Shown: positions 1 to 9,008, counted from the first letter of the stretch. The stretch is DNA of 64,000 nt from Thermoleophilaceae bacterium (GCA_036378175.1 DASUWY010000040.1:40884-104883), one strand, 5' to 3'. A program made the numbers and translations. Notes: generated by a model not told the origin, from the letters alone.

Positions 1-1
1 G

Positions 2-622
2 GTGGACGCGCTGGTGGACGGGGTGCTCGAGCGGCACGGCCGCATCCACACGCTGGTGAACAACGCGGGCGGCCAGTTCATGTCGCCGGCCGAGGACATC
101 AGCCCCAAGGGTTTCCGAACTGTCGTGAAGCTGAACCTCGAAGGCACCTGGCTGATGACCCAGGCCGTGGCGCGCAAGTCGATGATCCCGAGCGGGGGAG
201 GGAAGGTGATCAGCGTGACGCTGTCGCCGCACCACGGCCTGCCGGGGATGGCGCACTCCTCGGCGGCGCGCGCGGCGGTGGAGAACATGATGCGCGTGCT
301 GTCGATCGAGTGGTCGCGCTTCGACATCAAGCTGAACGCGATCGCCAGCGGTCACTTCGAGACGGACGCGATCCAGAAGTACCCGGAGCCCGTGAAAGCC
401 GGCGTGGCGCAGACCGTGCCGCTCGGGCGTCTTGGGCAGCCGATCGAGCAGGCGTGGCTCGTGGCATATCTCGCCTCACCCGCGGGCGACTATTACTCGG
501 GCGCGATCTTCACCCTCGACGGCGCGCGCGACAACTGGCTCGGTCCCTGGCCGCCGGTGGGGCTGGCGGACGAGAGCGGGAAGCCGCTGGCCGAGGAGCG
601 GCGGCCGAAGCCGCAGACCTGA
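2..622 (+). CDS. SDR family oxidoreductase, 5' truncated by window edge (enoyl-CoA reductase-like)
   Basis: C-terminal 206 residues of a short-chain dehydrogenase/reductase. The N-terminal Rossmann TGxxxGxG segment lies before the window, so this is an edge truncation and not a pseudogene. The NNAG motif is at fragment residues 20-23. Where classical SDRs have Tyr-x-x-x-Lys, this protein has Ser86 and Arg90 (in AHSSAARAAVEN). That pattern is typical of the peroxisomal trans-2-enoyl-CoA reductase/2,4-dienoyl-CoA reductase-like branch, so a role in reducing unsaturated acyl-CoA or terpenoid-type substrates is inferred. A FAD-dependent oxidoreductase follows 61 bp downstream on the same strand. 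Confidence 0.85.
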   Translation: MDALVDGVLERHGRIHTLVNNAGGQFMSPAEDISPKGFRTVVKLNLEGTWLMTQAVARKSMIPSGGGKVISVTLSPHHGLPGMAHSSAARAAVENMMRVLSIEWSRFDIKLNAIASGHFETDAIQKYPEPVKAGVAQTVPLGRLGQPIEQAWLVAYLASPAGDYYSGAIFTLDGARDNWLGPWPPVGLADESGKPLAEERRPKPQT

Positions 623-683
623 CCCGAGTGCGGGTGGTCACAGAGGGGTTGCGCCGCAGTGCCCCGGCGGAGATGCTCCGCGG

Positions 684-2108
684 ATGGCTCAGATCATCGT
701 TCTCGGCGGCGGGGTCTGCGGACTCGCCTCAGGCATCATGCTGGCACGCGACGGTCACGAGGTCACGCTGTTAGAGCGCGACGCGGCGCCGGTGCCGGAC
801 TCGATCGAGGAAGCGTGGGAGGAGTGGGACCGGAGCGGCGTGAGCCAGTTCCGGCTGGCGCACTTCCTGCACGCGCGCGCGAGCGAGGTGATCGCCCGGG
901 AGCTCCCGGACGTCCGGGCGGCCATGATCGATGCGGACGCCGCGGTGGTCGACAATCTCGCGCGCATTCCGGACGAGATCACGGGCCCTCGCCGGCCCGA
1001 GGACGATCGCCTGGTGGCCCTCACGGCTCGCCGTTCCACCGTCGAGCAGATCTTCGGCAGCGTGGCTGACGCCGAGCCGCGGCTCGACGTCCGGCGCGGT
1101 GTGGCGGTGGAGGGGCTTCTGAGCGGACCCGGGGCGGGCGTGCCGCACGTCAGCGGCGTTCGCCTGGCCGGGGGCGAGGAGCTGCGCGGAGACCTGGTGG
1201 TGGACGCCATGGGCCGCCGCTCGCCGCTTCCGAAGTGGCTGGCCGAACTCGATTGCGCGCCTGTGGCGGAGGAGGCCGAGGACAGCGGCTTCATCTACTA
1301 CGGCCGTTTCTTCAAGGCCGCGGACGGCGGGAGCGTGCCGCAGGGGATCGGGCCGCTGCTCGCCCCGGTGGGCTCCTTCTCCGTGCTCACCCTGCCTTCC
1401 GATCAGAGCACGTGGTCGGTCACGCTGTTCGTATCCGCGGGCGACCGCCCTCTCAAGGCTCTGCGCAACGTGGATGCCTGGACCGCGCTCGTGCGGGCGT
1501 GCCCGCTGCACGCGCACTGGCTCGACGGCGAGCCCATCAGCGAGGTGGTGGCGATGGGCGGGGTGCTCGACCGCTACCGGCGCTTCTTCACGGACGGGCG
1601 TCCGGTGGCCACGGGCGTCGCCGCGGTGGCCGACGCGTGGGCGTGCACCAATCCGTCACTGGGACGCGGGATCTCACTGGGCCTCGTGCACGCGGCGCGG
1701 CTGCGCGACGTAGCGCGCGAGGAGCTCGACGATCCTCTCGAGTTCGCTGACGCGTGGGACCACATCACGGAGCGGGAGCTCGCCCCCTGGTACCGCGCCA
1801 CCGTCGCCACCGACCGCGCCCGGCTCGCCGAGATCGAGGCTCTGCGCAACGGCATGGAGCCACCCGGCCCCGCCGACTTCCAGTCCGGCCTCGGAGCGTC
1901 GCTCTTCAGGGTGATGGCGTACGACCCTGACCTGCTGCGCGCAGGCCTCGAGATCACCGGCTGCCTGGCGCTGCCGGAGGAGGTGTTCGCGCGGCCGGGC
2001 GTGGTGGACAGGGTCGTGGAGCTCTCCGAGGCACACCCGCCGGCGCCGATGCCGGGGCCGTCGCGTGACGAGGTGCTGCGGCTGATCGCAGAGCCGGCCG
2101 GCGCCTGA
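684..2108 (+). CDS. FAD-dependent monooxygenase-like oxidoreductase
   Basis: 474 aa flavoprotein of the p-hydroxybenzoate hydroxylase (PHBH) fold type. The N-terminal dinucleotide-binding motif GGGVCG is at residues 8-13 and is followed by an acidic E at the end of strand 2 (LLERD). A second FAD segment reads VVDAMGRRS (about residue 175). The third FAD segment, usually GDAxxxxxPxxGxG, here reads ADAWACTNPSLGRG (about residue 318), so the usual Gly is Ala. The ATG at 684 was chosen because the Rossmann fold begins at once; longer in-frame extensions read as low-complexity Arg/Ser sequence. Substrate unknown. It is convergent with the amidotransferase gene. Confidence 0.8.
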   Translation: MAQIIVLGGGVCGLASGIMLARDGHEVTLLERDAAPVPDSIEEAWEEWDRSGVSQFRLAHFLHARASEVIARELPDVRAAMIDADAAVVDNLARIPDEITGPRRPEDDRLVALTARRSTVEQIFGSVADAEPRLDVRRGVAVEGLLSGPGAGVPHVSGVRLAGGEELRGDLVVDAMGRRSPLPKWLAELDCAPVAEEAEDSGFIYYGRFFKAADGGSVPQGIGPLLAPVGSFSVLTLPSDQSTWSVTLFVSAGDRPLKALRNVDAWTALVRACPLHAHWLDGEPISEVVAMGGVLDRYRRFFTDGRPVATGVAAVADAWACTNPSLGRGISLGLVHAARLRDVAREELDDPLEFADAWDHITERELAPWYRATVATDRARLAEIEALRNGMEPPGPADFQSGLGASLFRVMAYDPDLLRAGLEITGCLALPEEVFARPGVVDRVVELSEAHPPAPMPGPSRDEVLRLIAEPAGA

Positions 2109-2117
2109 GCCGGCGCC
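2100..2117. terminator. GC hairpin between convergent genes
   Basis: GGCGCC TGAGCC GGCGCC: a 6-bp stem with 6-nt loop spanning the stop codon of the FAD oxidoreductase and ending 2 nt before the stop of the opposing amidotransferase gene. There is no T-tract, so a bidirectional transcription-end role is only inferred from position. Confidence 0.3.
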
Positions 2118-2118
2118 C

Positions 2119-2811
2119 TCAGGCTTCGGCCAGTTCGAGGAAGCGGCCGCACAGGCCGCGCCCGAGCTCGTTCCACGCCGCGATCTCGCGCCACGTTCGC
2201 TCGCGCACTCCGCCCGCGTCGAGCGCCACCTCCCGCGCGTCGTCGCCATCGGCGCCGTCTTCGAGCCACTGCTCCACCGTCGCGGCGTCCACCTCGGCGT
2301 GGAACTGGATTCCCCACGCGCGTTCGGCCACGCGGTAGGCCTGCGCGCATGCGGGGTTGACCGCGAGCACGCTCGCCCCCTCCGGAGGGGACACCGCATA
2401 GCTGTGCCACTGGAAGGCGGGAAAGCGGGCGGGCGCACCCGCCAGCACCGGATCGGCCGGTGCGGCGGGCGTGAGCTCCACGTCGTGCCACCCGATCTCC
2501 GGCCGCGCCATTGGGGCGACGTGCCAGCCGGCCGCGTTCGCGAGCATCTCCGCGCCGAGGCACACGCCGAGCGTGGGCACGCGGCGGTCGAGCAGCGAGG
2601 CCAGCCAGTCGCGCTCGTCGCGCAGCCAGGGATGCGTGTGCTCCTGGTCCACGTGCATCGAGCCGCCGAACACCAGCACCGCGTCTGCGTCCTGCGGCGG
2701 CGGAGTTTCCGCGGGCCGCCACTCCACTAGCTCGTGACCGCGCTCGCGCACGACTTCCCCGAACAGGCACGGCCCGCCGTCGTCCGAATGCACCGCCGCC
2801 ACCACTCTCAC
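2119..2811 (-). CDS. class I glutamine amidotransferase-like protein
   Basis: 230 aa type 1 glutamine amidotransferase (GATase1), the size of stand-alone GMP-synthase-like amidotransferases. The nucleophile elbow GVCLGAE places the catalytic Cys at residue 84; QFHAEVD supplies His171 and Glu173, completing the Cys-His-Glu triad. VLVFGGSMHV (about residues 45-54) matches the early glycine-rich strand. No synthetase domain is attached. Such proteins hydrolyse glutamine or gamma-glutamyl amides; the acceptor here is unknown. A GNAT gene lies 22 bp upstream on the same strand, so the two may be co-transcribed. Confidence 0.85.
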   Translation of the reverse strand: MRVVAAVHSDDGGPCLFGEVVRERGHELVEWRPAETPPPQDADAVLVFGGSMHVDQEHTHPWLRDERDWLASLLDRRVPTLGVCLGAEMLANAAGWHVAPMARPEIGWHDVELTPAAPADPVLAGAPARFPAFQWHSYAVSPPEGASVLAVNPACAQAYRVAERAWGIQFHAEVDAATVEQWLEDGADGDDAREVALDAGGVRERTWREIAAWNELGRGLCGRFLELAEA

Positions 2812-2833
2812 GAGGGCGAGCGTAGCGGTGAGG

Positions 2834-3334
2834 TCAGCAGAGCCTCAGGTCGTAGTGCTGCAGCTCGACCTCGCGGCCCCACTCGCTCTGGGGCGCGCTG
2901 TCGCGCAGCACGAAGCCTGCCAAGCGGTACATGTGCGCTGCAGCTGTGAGTTCGCTGAAGGTCTCGAGCTCGAGCGTGCGGAAGCGCTCGCGCGCGTAGG
3001 CGAGCGCCTCCGCGAGCAGCTCCTTCCCGAGCCCCTGGCCCCTCGCGCGCCGCGCCACGAGGAACCAGCGCAGACGGCCGTGCGATCCGCCGGCGTGCGT
3101 GATCGCGATGCAGCCGGTGAGCCCCTCGGCGTCCTCTGTGAGCCACACGCGCCCGGCGTCGGGATCGGAGCTGAGCACCAGGGCGAAGTCCGCGACGCTG
3201 CGCGCAACGTACGCCTCGAACCTGTTGTCGAGCCCGTAACCCTCGGCGTACTCCACGCCATGAAGCGCTGCTACCGCGCCGACGTCACCCGGGCGGAGGT
3301 GGGAACGGATGCGGGTGGAGGCGCTGAGCTGCAT
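2834..3334 (-). CDS. GNAT family N-acetyltransferase
   Basis: 166 aa acyl-CoA-dependent N-acetyltransferase. Motif A with the pyrophosphate-binding loop is RRARGQGLGKELL (about residues 94-106), preceded by the beta-4 strand LRWFLV; motif B follows as HMYRLAGFVLRD. The acceptor substrate cannot be told. It is divergent from the downstream LysR-family gene and shares with it an AT-rich 80-bp intergenic region, so LysR control of this gene is plausible. Confidence 0.8.
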   Translation of the reverse strand: MQLSASTRIRSHLRPGDVGAVAALHGVEYAEGYGLDNRFEAYVARSVADFALVLSSDPDAGRVWLTEDAEGLTGCIAITHAGGSHGRLRWFLVARRARGQGLGKELLAEALAYARERFRTLELETFSELTAAAHMYRLAGFVLRDSAPQSEWGREVELQHYDLRLC

Positions 3335-3359
3335 GGGATGAGTGTTCCGGCGGGCAAGT

Positions 3360-3406
3360 CATAAGTCAAAAACCAAGTTGTTAGCTGATTCATAAGTGAT
3401 TATTAT
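3360..3406 (+). promoter_or_regulatory. AT-rich divergent control region with CATAAGT repeats and a candidate promoter
   Basis: CATAAGT occurs twice in direct orientation, at 3360-3366 and 3391-3397, 31 bp apart (about three helical turns). A candidate promoter facing the LysR gene is TTGTTA (3378-3383), 17-bp spacer, TATTAT (3401-3406). The -10 box ends only 8 nt before the ATG, so the mRNA would be nearly leaderless. The AT-rich composition stands out sharply from the surrounding DNA. Transcription-factor binding is inferred. Confidence 0.45.
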
Positions 3407-3414
3407 CGAGGCGA

Positions 3415-4305
3415 ATGGAGCTTCGCCAGCTGCGCTACCTCTCGGCCGTGGCACGGCACGGAAGCTTCACACTCGCCGCACAGGAGCTGCACGTGGCGCA
3501 GCCCGCGGTGTCACAGCAGGTGCGGCGGCTCGAGCAGGAGCTTGGCGTGGAGCTTCTCAGCAGAACCACGCGGCAGGTGCTCGTGACCGAGGCTGGCGAA
3601 CTCGCGCTCGCCCGTGCCGGACGGATCCTCGCGGACGTAGACGCCCTCCGCGCCGAGATCGACGAGCTGCAGGGACTGCTGCGCGGCACCCTGGCGCTGG
3701 GCGTGATCCCCGCGGTCGGCGCGCTCGACCCTGCGCCGCTGCTAGCGCGCTTCCGCAGCCGCCACCCGGCCGTGGACATCCGGCTCATAGAGACCACGCT
3801 GGCCGACACGCTCGACCTCCTTCGCGCCGGCCGGCTCGACCTCTGCTTCGCGTTCTCACTACCGGATGCCGCCGGCGAGGGGATCGCGGGCGAGCAGCTC
3901 TTCGACGAGGAGCTGGCAGCGATGGTGGCGCCCGGCCACCGGCTCGCCGGGCGCCGCAGGGTGAGCGTGGCCGCGCTCGCGGACGAGCCGCTGGTTGCGC
4001 CTATCACCGGGGCGTCACTCCGGCAGGCACTCGACGACGCTCTGGCCGCCGCCGGAGCGTCCCTCCACGTGGCCTACGAGAGCAACGAGGCGTCGAGCGT
4101 GCGGGCGCTCACCGCGCAGGGCCTCGGCGTGTCGGTGCTGCCGCGCTCGTTCGCTTCCACCGCGGGCCCGAAGCTCGTGGCGATCCCGATCGTCCCGAAG
4201 CTGCCGCGCATCCCGGTGTCGGTGCTCTACCGCGAGGGGCGCAGGCGTCCGCCCGCGGTGGAGGCGTTCCTCACGGGCGTACGCGAGGAGCTCTCTGCGA
4301 GGTGA
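3415..4305 (+). CDS. LysR family transcriptional regulator
   Basis: 296 aa, the normal family length. The N-terminal winged helix-turn-helix starts at residue 1 (MELRQLRYLSAVARHGSF, then AAQELHVAQPAVSQQVRRLE), followed by a linker and a periplasmic-binding-protein-like effector domain from about residue 90. The ATG at 3415 fits the conserved LysR N-terminus exactly. Effector unknown. Targets are likely itself and the divergent GNAT gene. Its 3' end overlaps the convergent peptidase gene by 35 bp. Confidence 0.92.
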   Translation: MELRQLRYLSAVARHGSFTLAAQELHVAQPAVSQQVRRLEQELGVELLSRTTRQVLVTEAGELALARAGRILADVDALRAEIDELQGLLRGTLALGVIPAVGALDPAPLLARFRSRHPAVDIRLIETTLADTLDLLRAGRLDLCFAFSLPDAAGEGIAGEQLFDEELAAMVAPGHRLAGRRRVSVAALADEPLVAPITGASLRQALDDALAAAGASLHVAYESNEASSVRALTAQGLGVSVLPRSFASTAGPKLVAIPIVPKLPRIPVSVLYREGRRRPPAVEAFLTGVREELSAR

Positions 4306-5557
4306 GCGGCGGGGCCGCCCGGAGCGCGAGCTGCTGAGCGGACGCCACGCTGGGCGCGAGCGCGAGCACGGTGGTGCCGCCCTGCGTGCTCACCGCCGCC
4401 GCGCTGCCGGGAAGCGCCCACACGTTGCGGCCGCGCGCGCGGCCGCCGAGTCCCTTGGAGACGTATGCGCTCACGCCCGCCGCGAGCGTTTGAGCGTCGC
4501 GGCCGGGCGCGGTGCGCCATGCCGCCACGAGCGCGTCGCGCTGCCGGCACGGGCCGGCGCACCTCGGATCCGGCAGGGCACCGAGACGCCAGAGCTGGTA
4601 GCCCCCGCCGCGCCATGTGGCCGCCGCGGTCGCCGCCCGATCGCCGGGCAGCCCCCGCTGGATCAGCTCTCGCGTGTCGAACTCCCCGAGCGTCCCGCCG
4701 AGGACCGGCCGCCACGCGCGCGGGAGCAGCGGCCGCACACGCAGCCGCACCGGGAGCGGCTTCACGTTCTGCGCGTACAGAAGCGGGTGCAGAATCTGCG
4801 CGGTGGACACCGGCGGGTGAAAGCGGAACGCGAAGTTCACGAGCGTCCAGCCGCGGCCGTAGCGGAAGAGGGTGTCCACGAACCGCTGTCCCTCGATGTA
4901 CGGGAACTCGAGCGTGGCGAGGATGTAGGGCGGCAGGCGTGGCCCGGTCGCGCTCGAGCTTGCGAACAGCACTCCCAGAAGGTTCGACCCCGTCATGTAC
5001 TTGGTCGCGTAGCGCGTCATGACCGACGTGGCGTCGCCCTCCACGAGGGCGCTGTAGGCGGTGGCCCCGTCACCCATGCCCGGCGCCTGATCGCGGATGC
5101 CGAAGCGCTGGTCGTCAAGCGCGTGCGTGAGCTCGTGCGCGAGTGTGATCTCGCCGATCGCCGCGTCGGTCGCGCCGGCGTCCCTCACGAGCGCCAGGCG
5201 TTTCGTGGCCGGGTCGTAGAAGCCGGCCACCTGATCGGAGAACACCTCGCCCTGGATCGCGCGGAGGTTCGACTGCGGCGGAATCAGGCCGAGCAGCTTG
5301 AGCAGCTCGTCGTTCGCTGCCTGCGTGGCCGGCGGGACCTGCTTGTCGAGCTCCGCGAGGCCCTGGCGCCTCACCTCCGCACCGCTCACGAGCACCGGCA
5401 GCGGCCGGTGCGTGAACTGCACGCCACGAATCTTCTCCACACGCTGCTCGATCACGAGCAGCTTGCTCTCGAGCGCCGCAAGCGTGGCGCCCGCGGTGCT
5501 GCCGCTGCGCGTGCTGTGGCGCCCGCCGAGGGCGAGCGAGCCCACGACGAGCGCCAC
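4271..5557 (-). CDS. putative membrane-anchored or secreted zinc metallopeptidase
   Basis: About 428 aa. The signature HELTHALDDQ places zinc ligands His141 and His145 and the catalytic Glu142. A downstream Glu173 (YSALVEGDAT) fits a gluzincin HExxH...E arrangement. The GTG start at 5557 gives a short hydrophobic N-terminus (MALVVGSLALGG). In-frame codons upstream continue a convincing membrane segment (NRTLLAVIAALG) without a canonical start codon, so translation may begin further upstream at a non-canonical codon. An extracytoplasmic location is likely; substrate unknown. It follows the FabG-like gene by 54 bp in the same orientation. Confidence 0.7.
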   Translation of the reverse strand: MALVVGSLALGGRHSTRSGSTAGATLAALESKLLVIEQRVEKIRGVQFTHRPLPVLVSGAEVRRQGLAELDKQVPPATQAANDELLKLLGLIPPQSNLRAIQGEVFSDQVAGFYDPATKRLALVRDAGATDAAIGEITLAHELTHALDDQRFGIRDQAPGMGDGATAYSALVEGDATSVMTRYATKYMTGSNLLGVLFASSSATGPRLPPYILATLEFPYIEGQRFVDTLFRYGRGWTLVNFAFRFHPPVSTAQILHPLLYAQNVKPLPVRLRVRPLLPRAWRPVLGGTLGEFDTRELIQRGLPGDRAATAAATWRGGGYQLWRLGALPDPRCAGPCRQRDALVAAWRTAPGRDAQTLAAGVSAYVSKGLGGRARGRNVWALPGSAAAVSTQGGTTVLALAPSVASAQQLALRAAPPLTSQRAPRVRP

Positions 5558-5611
5558 GCCTAGCGCGGCGATTACGGCCAGAAGGGTGCGATTAACGGAC
5601 GTCGCCGCGGT

Positions 5612-6439
5612 TCACCCTGTCATGCCGCCGAACTGTCCGCCGGTCACGTGAAGCACCTGACCGTGAATGTAGTTCGCCCACGGCGTGCACAGGATGAAAA
5701 TGCCGCCCGCCGCCTCCTGCGGCGTGGCCGCGCGGCCGAGCGGGATGATCGCGGACGCCATCTGGCGCATCTGCTCCGGGATGCCGAGCTGGATCTGCTG
5801 GCCGCCGCGCTCGATCTGCTCGGCGCCCTCCTTGGCGGCGGTGAGGCGCGTCTCCACGAAGCCGAAGGCCACCGCGTTCACGTTGATCTTGAACTGGCCC
5901 CACTCCTTGGCGAGCGTCTTCGTCAGGCCAACGAGCCCGGATTTGGCCGCCGAGTAGTTCGCCTGGCCGGCGTTGCCCATCGTGCCGGAGATCGAGCTGA
6001 CGTTCACGATCTTGCGGAACACCTCCTCGCCCGCCTCCTTCTCCTTCTTCGCCTGCTCGCGCAGATAGGGCGCGGCGGCGCGCGCGATGCGGAACGGCAC
6101 GACCGTGTGGATGTCGAGCATCGCCTGGAACTGCTCGTCGCTCATCTTGTGAACCACGCCGTCCCAGGTGTAGCCCGCGTTGTTCACGAGGATGTCGATC
6201 TGACCGAAGTCGTCGAGGGCCTTCCTCACGAGCTCGTCGGGCGTGCCGGGCTTGGTGAGGTCGCCCGCGAAGACGGTGGTCTCGCCCTGGATCTCGCCCG
6301 CCGCCTGCTCCGCCACGTCGCCGTCGAGGTCGTTGATCAGCACCTTCGCGCCGTGCTCGGCGAGCAGCTCCGCGGTGGCCCTTCCGATGCCGCGCGCCGA
6401 CCCGGTGACGATCGCGGCCTTTCCGTCAAGTATTCCCAC
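5612..6439 (-). CDS. FabG-like SDR (3-oxoacyl-ACP/3-hydroxyacyl-CoA reductase family)
   Basis: 275 aa. TGSARGIG at residues 12-19 binds NAD(P); NNAG, the catalytic Ser in VNVSSISG and YSAAK complete the classical SDR active site. The GTG start at 6439 is preceded at good spacing by AAGGAG, which settles the start. An insert rich in Lys/Glu (EQAKKEKEAGEE) makes it longer than housekeeping FabG (about 245 aa), as in SDRs acting on CoA-linked 3-hydroxyacyl substrates. It is divergent from cydA with a 63-bp gap. A fatty-acid or polyester-related role is inferred. Confidence 0.88.
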   Translation of the reverse strand: MGILDGKAAIVTGSARGIGRATAELLAEHGAKVLINDLDGDVAEQAAGEIQGETTVFAGDLTKPGTPDELVRKALDDFGQIDILVNNAGYTWDGVVHKMSDEQFQAMLDIHTVVPFRIARAAAPYLREQAKKEKEAGEEVFRKIVNVSSISGTMGNAGQANYSAAKSGLVGLTKTLAKEWGQFKINVNAVAFGFVETRLTAAKEGAEQIERGGQQIQLGIPEQMRQMASAIIPLGRAATPQEAAGGIFILCTPWANYIHGQVLHVTGGQFGGMTG

Positions 6440-6502
6440 TGGCGTCTTCTCCTTGTTAAGCCGGAATTCGCAGGCGCGGATGATGACGTAGGCTGCCGGG
6501 GC

Positions 6503-7918
6503 GTGAGCAGTCACGTGACGGTGGACCGTCTGCAGTTCTCGCTGACGGTCACGTTCCACTACCTGTTTCCCATCCTCACGATGGGCCTCGCCCTGATGAT
6601 GGCGTGGCTCAAGACGGTCTCGTACCTGGGGCGCGAGGACCACCGCTTCCCGCTGCTGCGCAAGACGGACGAGGAGCGCGCGCACTACGAGGTAGCGGCC
6701 GTGTTCTGGGCGAAGATCTTCGCGGTGAACTTCGCGGTGGGGGTCGTGACCGGCATCCCGCTCGAGTTCCAGTTCGGCACCAACTGGGCGAAGTTCTCGA
6801 ACTACGCGGGGGGCGTGATCGGCCAGACGCTCGCGATGGAGGGCGTGTTCGCCTTCTTCGCCGAGTCGGTGTTCCTCGGCATCTTCCTCGCGGGACGTGG
6901 CAGGGTGAGCGCGCGCGTGCACTGGATCTCGGCGCTGTTCGTTTTCGCGGGGTCCTGGCTGTCGGGCTTCTTCATCATCGCCACCAACGCGTGGATGCAG
7001 CACCCGGTTGCGTATTCGGGCCACGGGAAGGCGGTTCAGCTCGACTCGTTCTGGGGCCTCCTCACCAACCCGTGGGTGGGCTGGCAGTACGCGCACAACA
7101 TGAGCGGCGCCGCGATCACCGGCGCTTTCGTGCTCGCAGCGATGGGGGCCTACTTCCTGCTGCTCGGCAAGCACATCGAGTTCGCGAAGATCAGCGTGCG
7201 CGTGGGCGTGGTGGCGGCGCTGATCTTCTGCGTGCTGCAGATCTTCCCCACCGGCGACCGCGCGGCCCACAACACAGCGCACATGCAGCCGTCGAGCTTC
7301 GCGGCGATGGAGGGCCTGTTCAAGACCGAGAAGGGCGCGCCGCTCGTGATCATCGGCAACCCGAACACCGAGCAGCGCCGGCTCGACTCCACGATCGCGA
7401 TGCCGCACTTCCTCTCGTTCCTCACGTCGAGGAACTGGAACGAGGAGCTGAAGGGTCTCGACCGGATCCCCACCGACCAGTGGCCGGACTCGGTGCCGCT
7501 CGTGTACTACGCGTACCACATCATGGTGGGGCTCGGAACGATCCTGGTGGCGATCGCGGGCCTCGGCGTGCTGCTGCTCTGGCGCGGGAAGCTGTACGAG
7601 AACAAGCCGATGCTGTGGGCGCTGATGCTCGCCTTCCCGTTCACCTACATCGCCAACATCGCGGGCTGGGTGACCGCCGAGGCGGGCAGGCAGCCGTGGG
7701 TGATCTTCGGGCTGCTCAGAACGAAGAACGCGGCATCGCCCGCCAGCTCGGTGCCGGCGGGCACGGGCATCTTCACCCTGCTCGGCTTCGCCGGCCTCTA
7801 CCTGTTCGTGGGCATCCTGTTCCTGATGCTGATCGTGCGCATCGTGAGCCGCGGGCCCGAGGACCCGGAGATACCCACGAGCAGCGCGGCCGCGGCCGCG
7901 GGCGCGGTGGCGGCGTAA
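6503..7918 (+). CDS. cydA: cytochrome bd-type quinol oxidase subunit I
   Basis: 471 aa integral membrane subunit that carries the three hemes and oxidises quinol while reducing O2. The GTG at 6503 puts the conserved heme b595 ligand at His19 (TFHYLFPILTMG), as in well-studied CydA proteins. The QYAHNMSG segment supplies a second axial His (about residue 198), and the GRQPW motif is at 395-399. The protein is short and lacks the long Q-loop insertion of the E. coli type. cydB starts 2 nt after the stop. No cydCD or cydX was found nearby. The role is high-affinity respiration next to the heme-copper oxidase at 15-21 kb. Confidence 0.93.
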   Translation: MSSHVTVDRLQFSLTVTFHYLFPILTMGLALMMAWLKTVSYLGREDHRFPLLRKTDEERAHYEVAAVFWAKIFAVNFAVGVVTGIPLEFQFGTNWAKFSNYAGGVIGQTLAMEGVFAFFAESVFLGIFLAGRGRVSARVHWISALFVFAGSWLSGFFIIATNAWMQHPVAYSGHGKAVQLDSFWGLLTNPWVGWQYAHNMSGAAITGAFVLAAMGAYFLLLGKHIEFAKISVRVGVVAALIFCVLQIFPTGDRAAHNTAHMQPSSFAAMEGLFKTEKGAPLVIIGNPNTEQRRLDSTIAMPHFLSFLTSRNWNEELKGLDRIPTDQWPDSVPLVYYAYHIMVGLGTILVAIAGLGVLLLWRGKLYENKPMLWALMLAFPFTYIANIAGWVTAEAGRQPWVIFGLLRTKNAASPASSVPAGTGIFTLLGFAGLYLFVGILFLMLIVRIVSRGPEDPEIPTSSAAAAAGAVAA

Positions 7919-7920
7919 GC

Positions 7921-8952
7921 ATGGCCACCGCCTGGTTCTGCTTCCTCGCCGTGATGATCACGCTGTACGTGGTCCTCGACGGCTTCGACCTCGGAGTGGG
8001 GGCGCTCCACCTGTGGGCCGCGAAAACGCCGGAGGAGCGCGAGCAGACCACGGCGGCAATCGGTCCCGTGTGGAACGGAAACGAGGTGTGGCTGATCGCG
8101 GGAGGCGGCGTGCTCTTCCTCGCGTTCCCCAAGGCGTACGCGAGCGCGTTCAGCGGCCTCTACTTCGGGCTCATCATCGTGCTGTGGCTGCTCGTGGGCC
8201 GCGGCCTCGCGCTCGAGCTCCGGCACCAGATCGAAAACCCGCTGTGGGCATCCGCGTGCGACGCGGTGTTCTCCCTCGCCTCCGCCGCGCTGGCGCTCGT
8301 CTTCGGCGTGGCGCTCGGCAACGTGGTCCGGGGCGTGCCGCTGCAGCCGGACGGTTACTTCTCGCTGCCGCTCTTCAACATCCTCAACTGGTACGCGCTG
8401 CTCATCGGCGTGTTCGGACTCGTGGTGCTGAGCGCGCACGGCGCGAACTTCCTCAGCTGGCGAGGCCAGGGCCCGCTTGCCGAGCGGGCGCATCTTGCGG
8501 CGCGAAGGATCGGCTGGCTCGAGGCGGTCCTGTTCGTGGCGTTGATCTGGCCGACGTACCACGTGCGCAACGAGATGCTCACGAACCTCACCGACCACCC
8601 GTGGCGCCTGATCTTCCCGGCGCTCGCGGTCGGGTCGCTGATCGCGATGTTCGTGATGCAGCGCGCCCGGCGCTGGCTCGCCGCGTTCGTGGCGTCCTCG
8701 CTCTTCATCGTGGGCCTGCTCACGACGATGGCCGCGGGGCTTTATCCCAACCTGCTTCCGGCGCACGACAACCACCCCTACGGCCTCACCGTGCACAACG
8801 CGGCCACCGGCCATCACGCCCTGGTTACGGCGATCGTGTGGTGGCCGCTTGGCATGGCGCTGGCTGCGGTGTACTTCGTGTTCGCGTACCGGATGTTCTT
8901 CAGGACCGAGAAGGCGCCCGAAATGGGTACGGTCGCGATGCCCGACCAATAG
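7921..8952 (+). CDS. cydB: cytochrome bd-type quinol oxidase subunit II
   Basis: 343 aa, about eight or nine membrane helices. The N-terminus carries the family signature LDGFDLGVGALHLW (about residues 20-33), and WNGNEVWLI matches the conserved GNEVWL segment. It binds no heme by itself but stabilises the CydA hemes. It starts 2 nt after cydA, so translation is coupled. The C-terminal basic/acidic tail is short. Confidence 0.93.
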   Translation: MATAWFCFLAVMITLYVVLDGFDLGVGALHLWAAKTPEEREQTTAAIGPVWNGNEVWLIAGGGVLFLAFPKAYASAFSGLYFGLIIVLWLLVGRGLALELRHQIENPLWASACDAVFSLASAALALVFGVALGNVVRGVPLQPDGYFSLPLFNILNWYALLIGVFGLVVLSAHGANFLSWRGQGPLAERAHLAARRIGWLEAVLFVALIWPTYHVRNEMLTNLTDHPWRLIFPALAVGSLIAMFVMQRARRWLAAFVASSLFIVGLLTTMAAGLYPNLLPAHDNHPYGLTVHNAATGHHALVTAIVWWPLGMALAAVYFVFAYRMFFRTEKAPEMGTVAMPDQ

Positions 8953-9008
8953 TCCCGACGCGCCATCTTTCAGTCAAGAAGAGGGCCTGAGATGTCGATC
9001 AATGACAC

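Noticed and set aside
2..622. SDR as a pseudogene because Tyr and Lys of the active site are replaced
   Set aside because: Ser/Arg at these places is normal for the trans-2-enoyl-CoA reductase-like branch; the missing N-terminus is due to the window edge.
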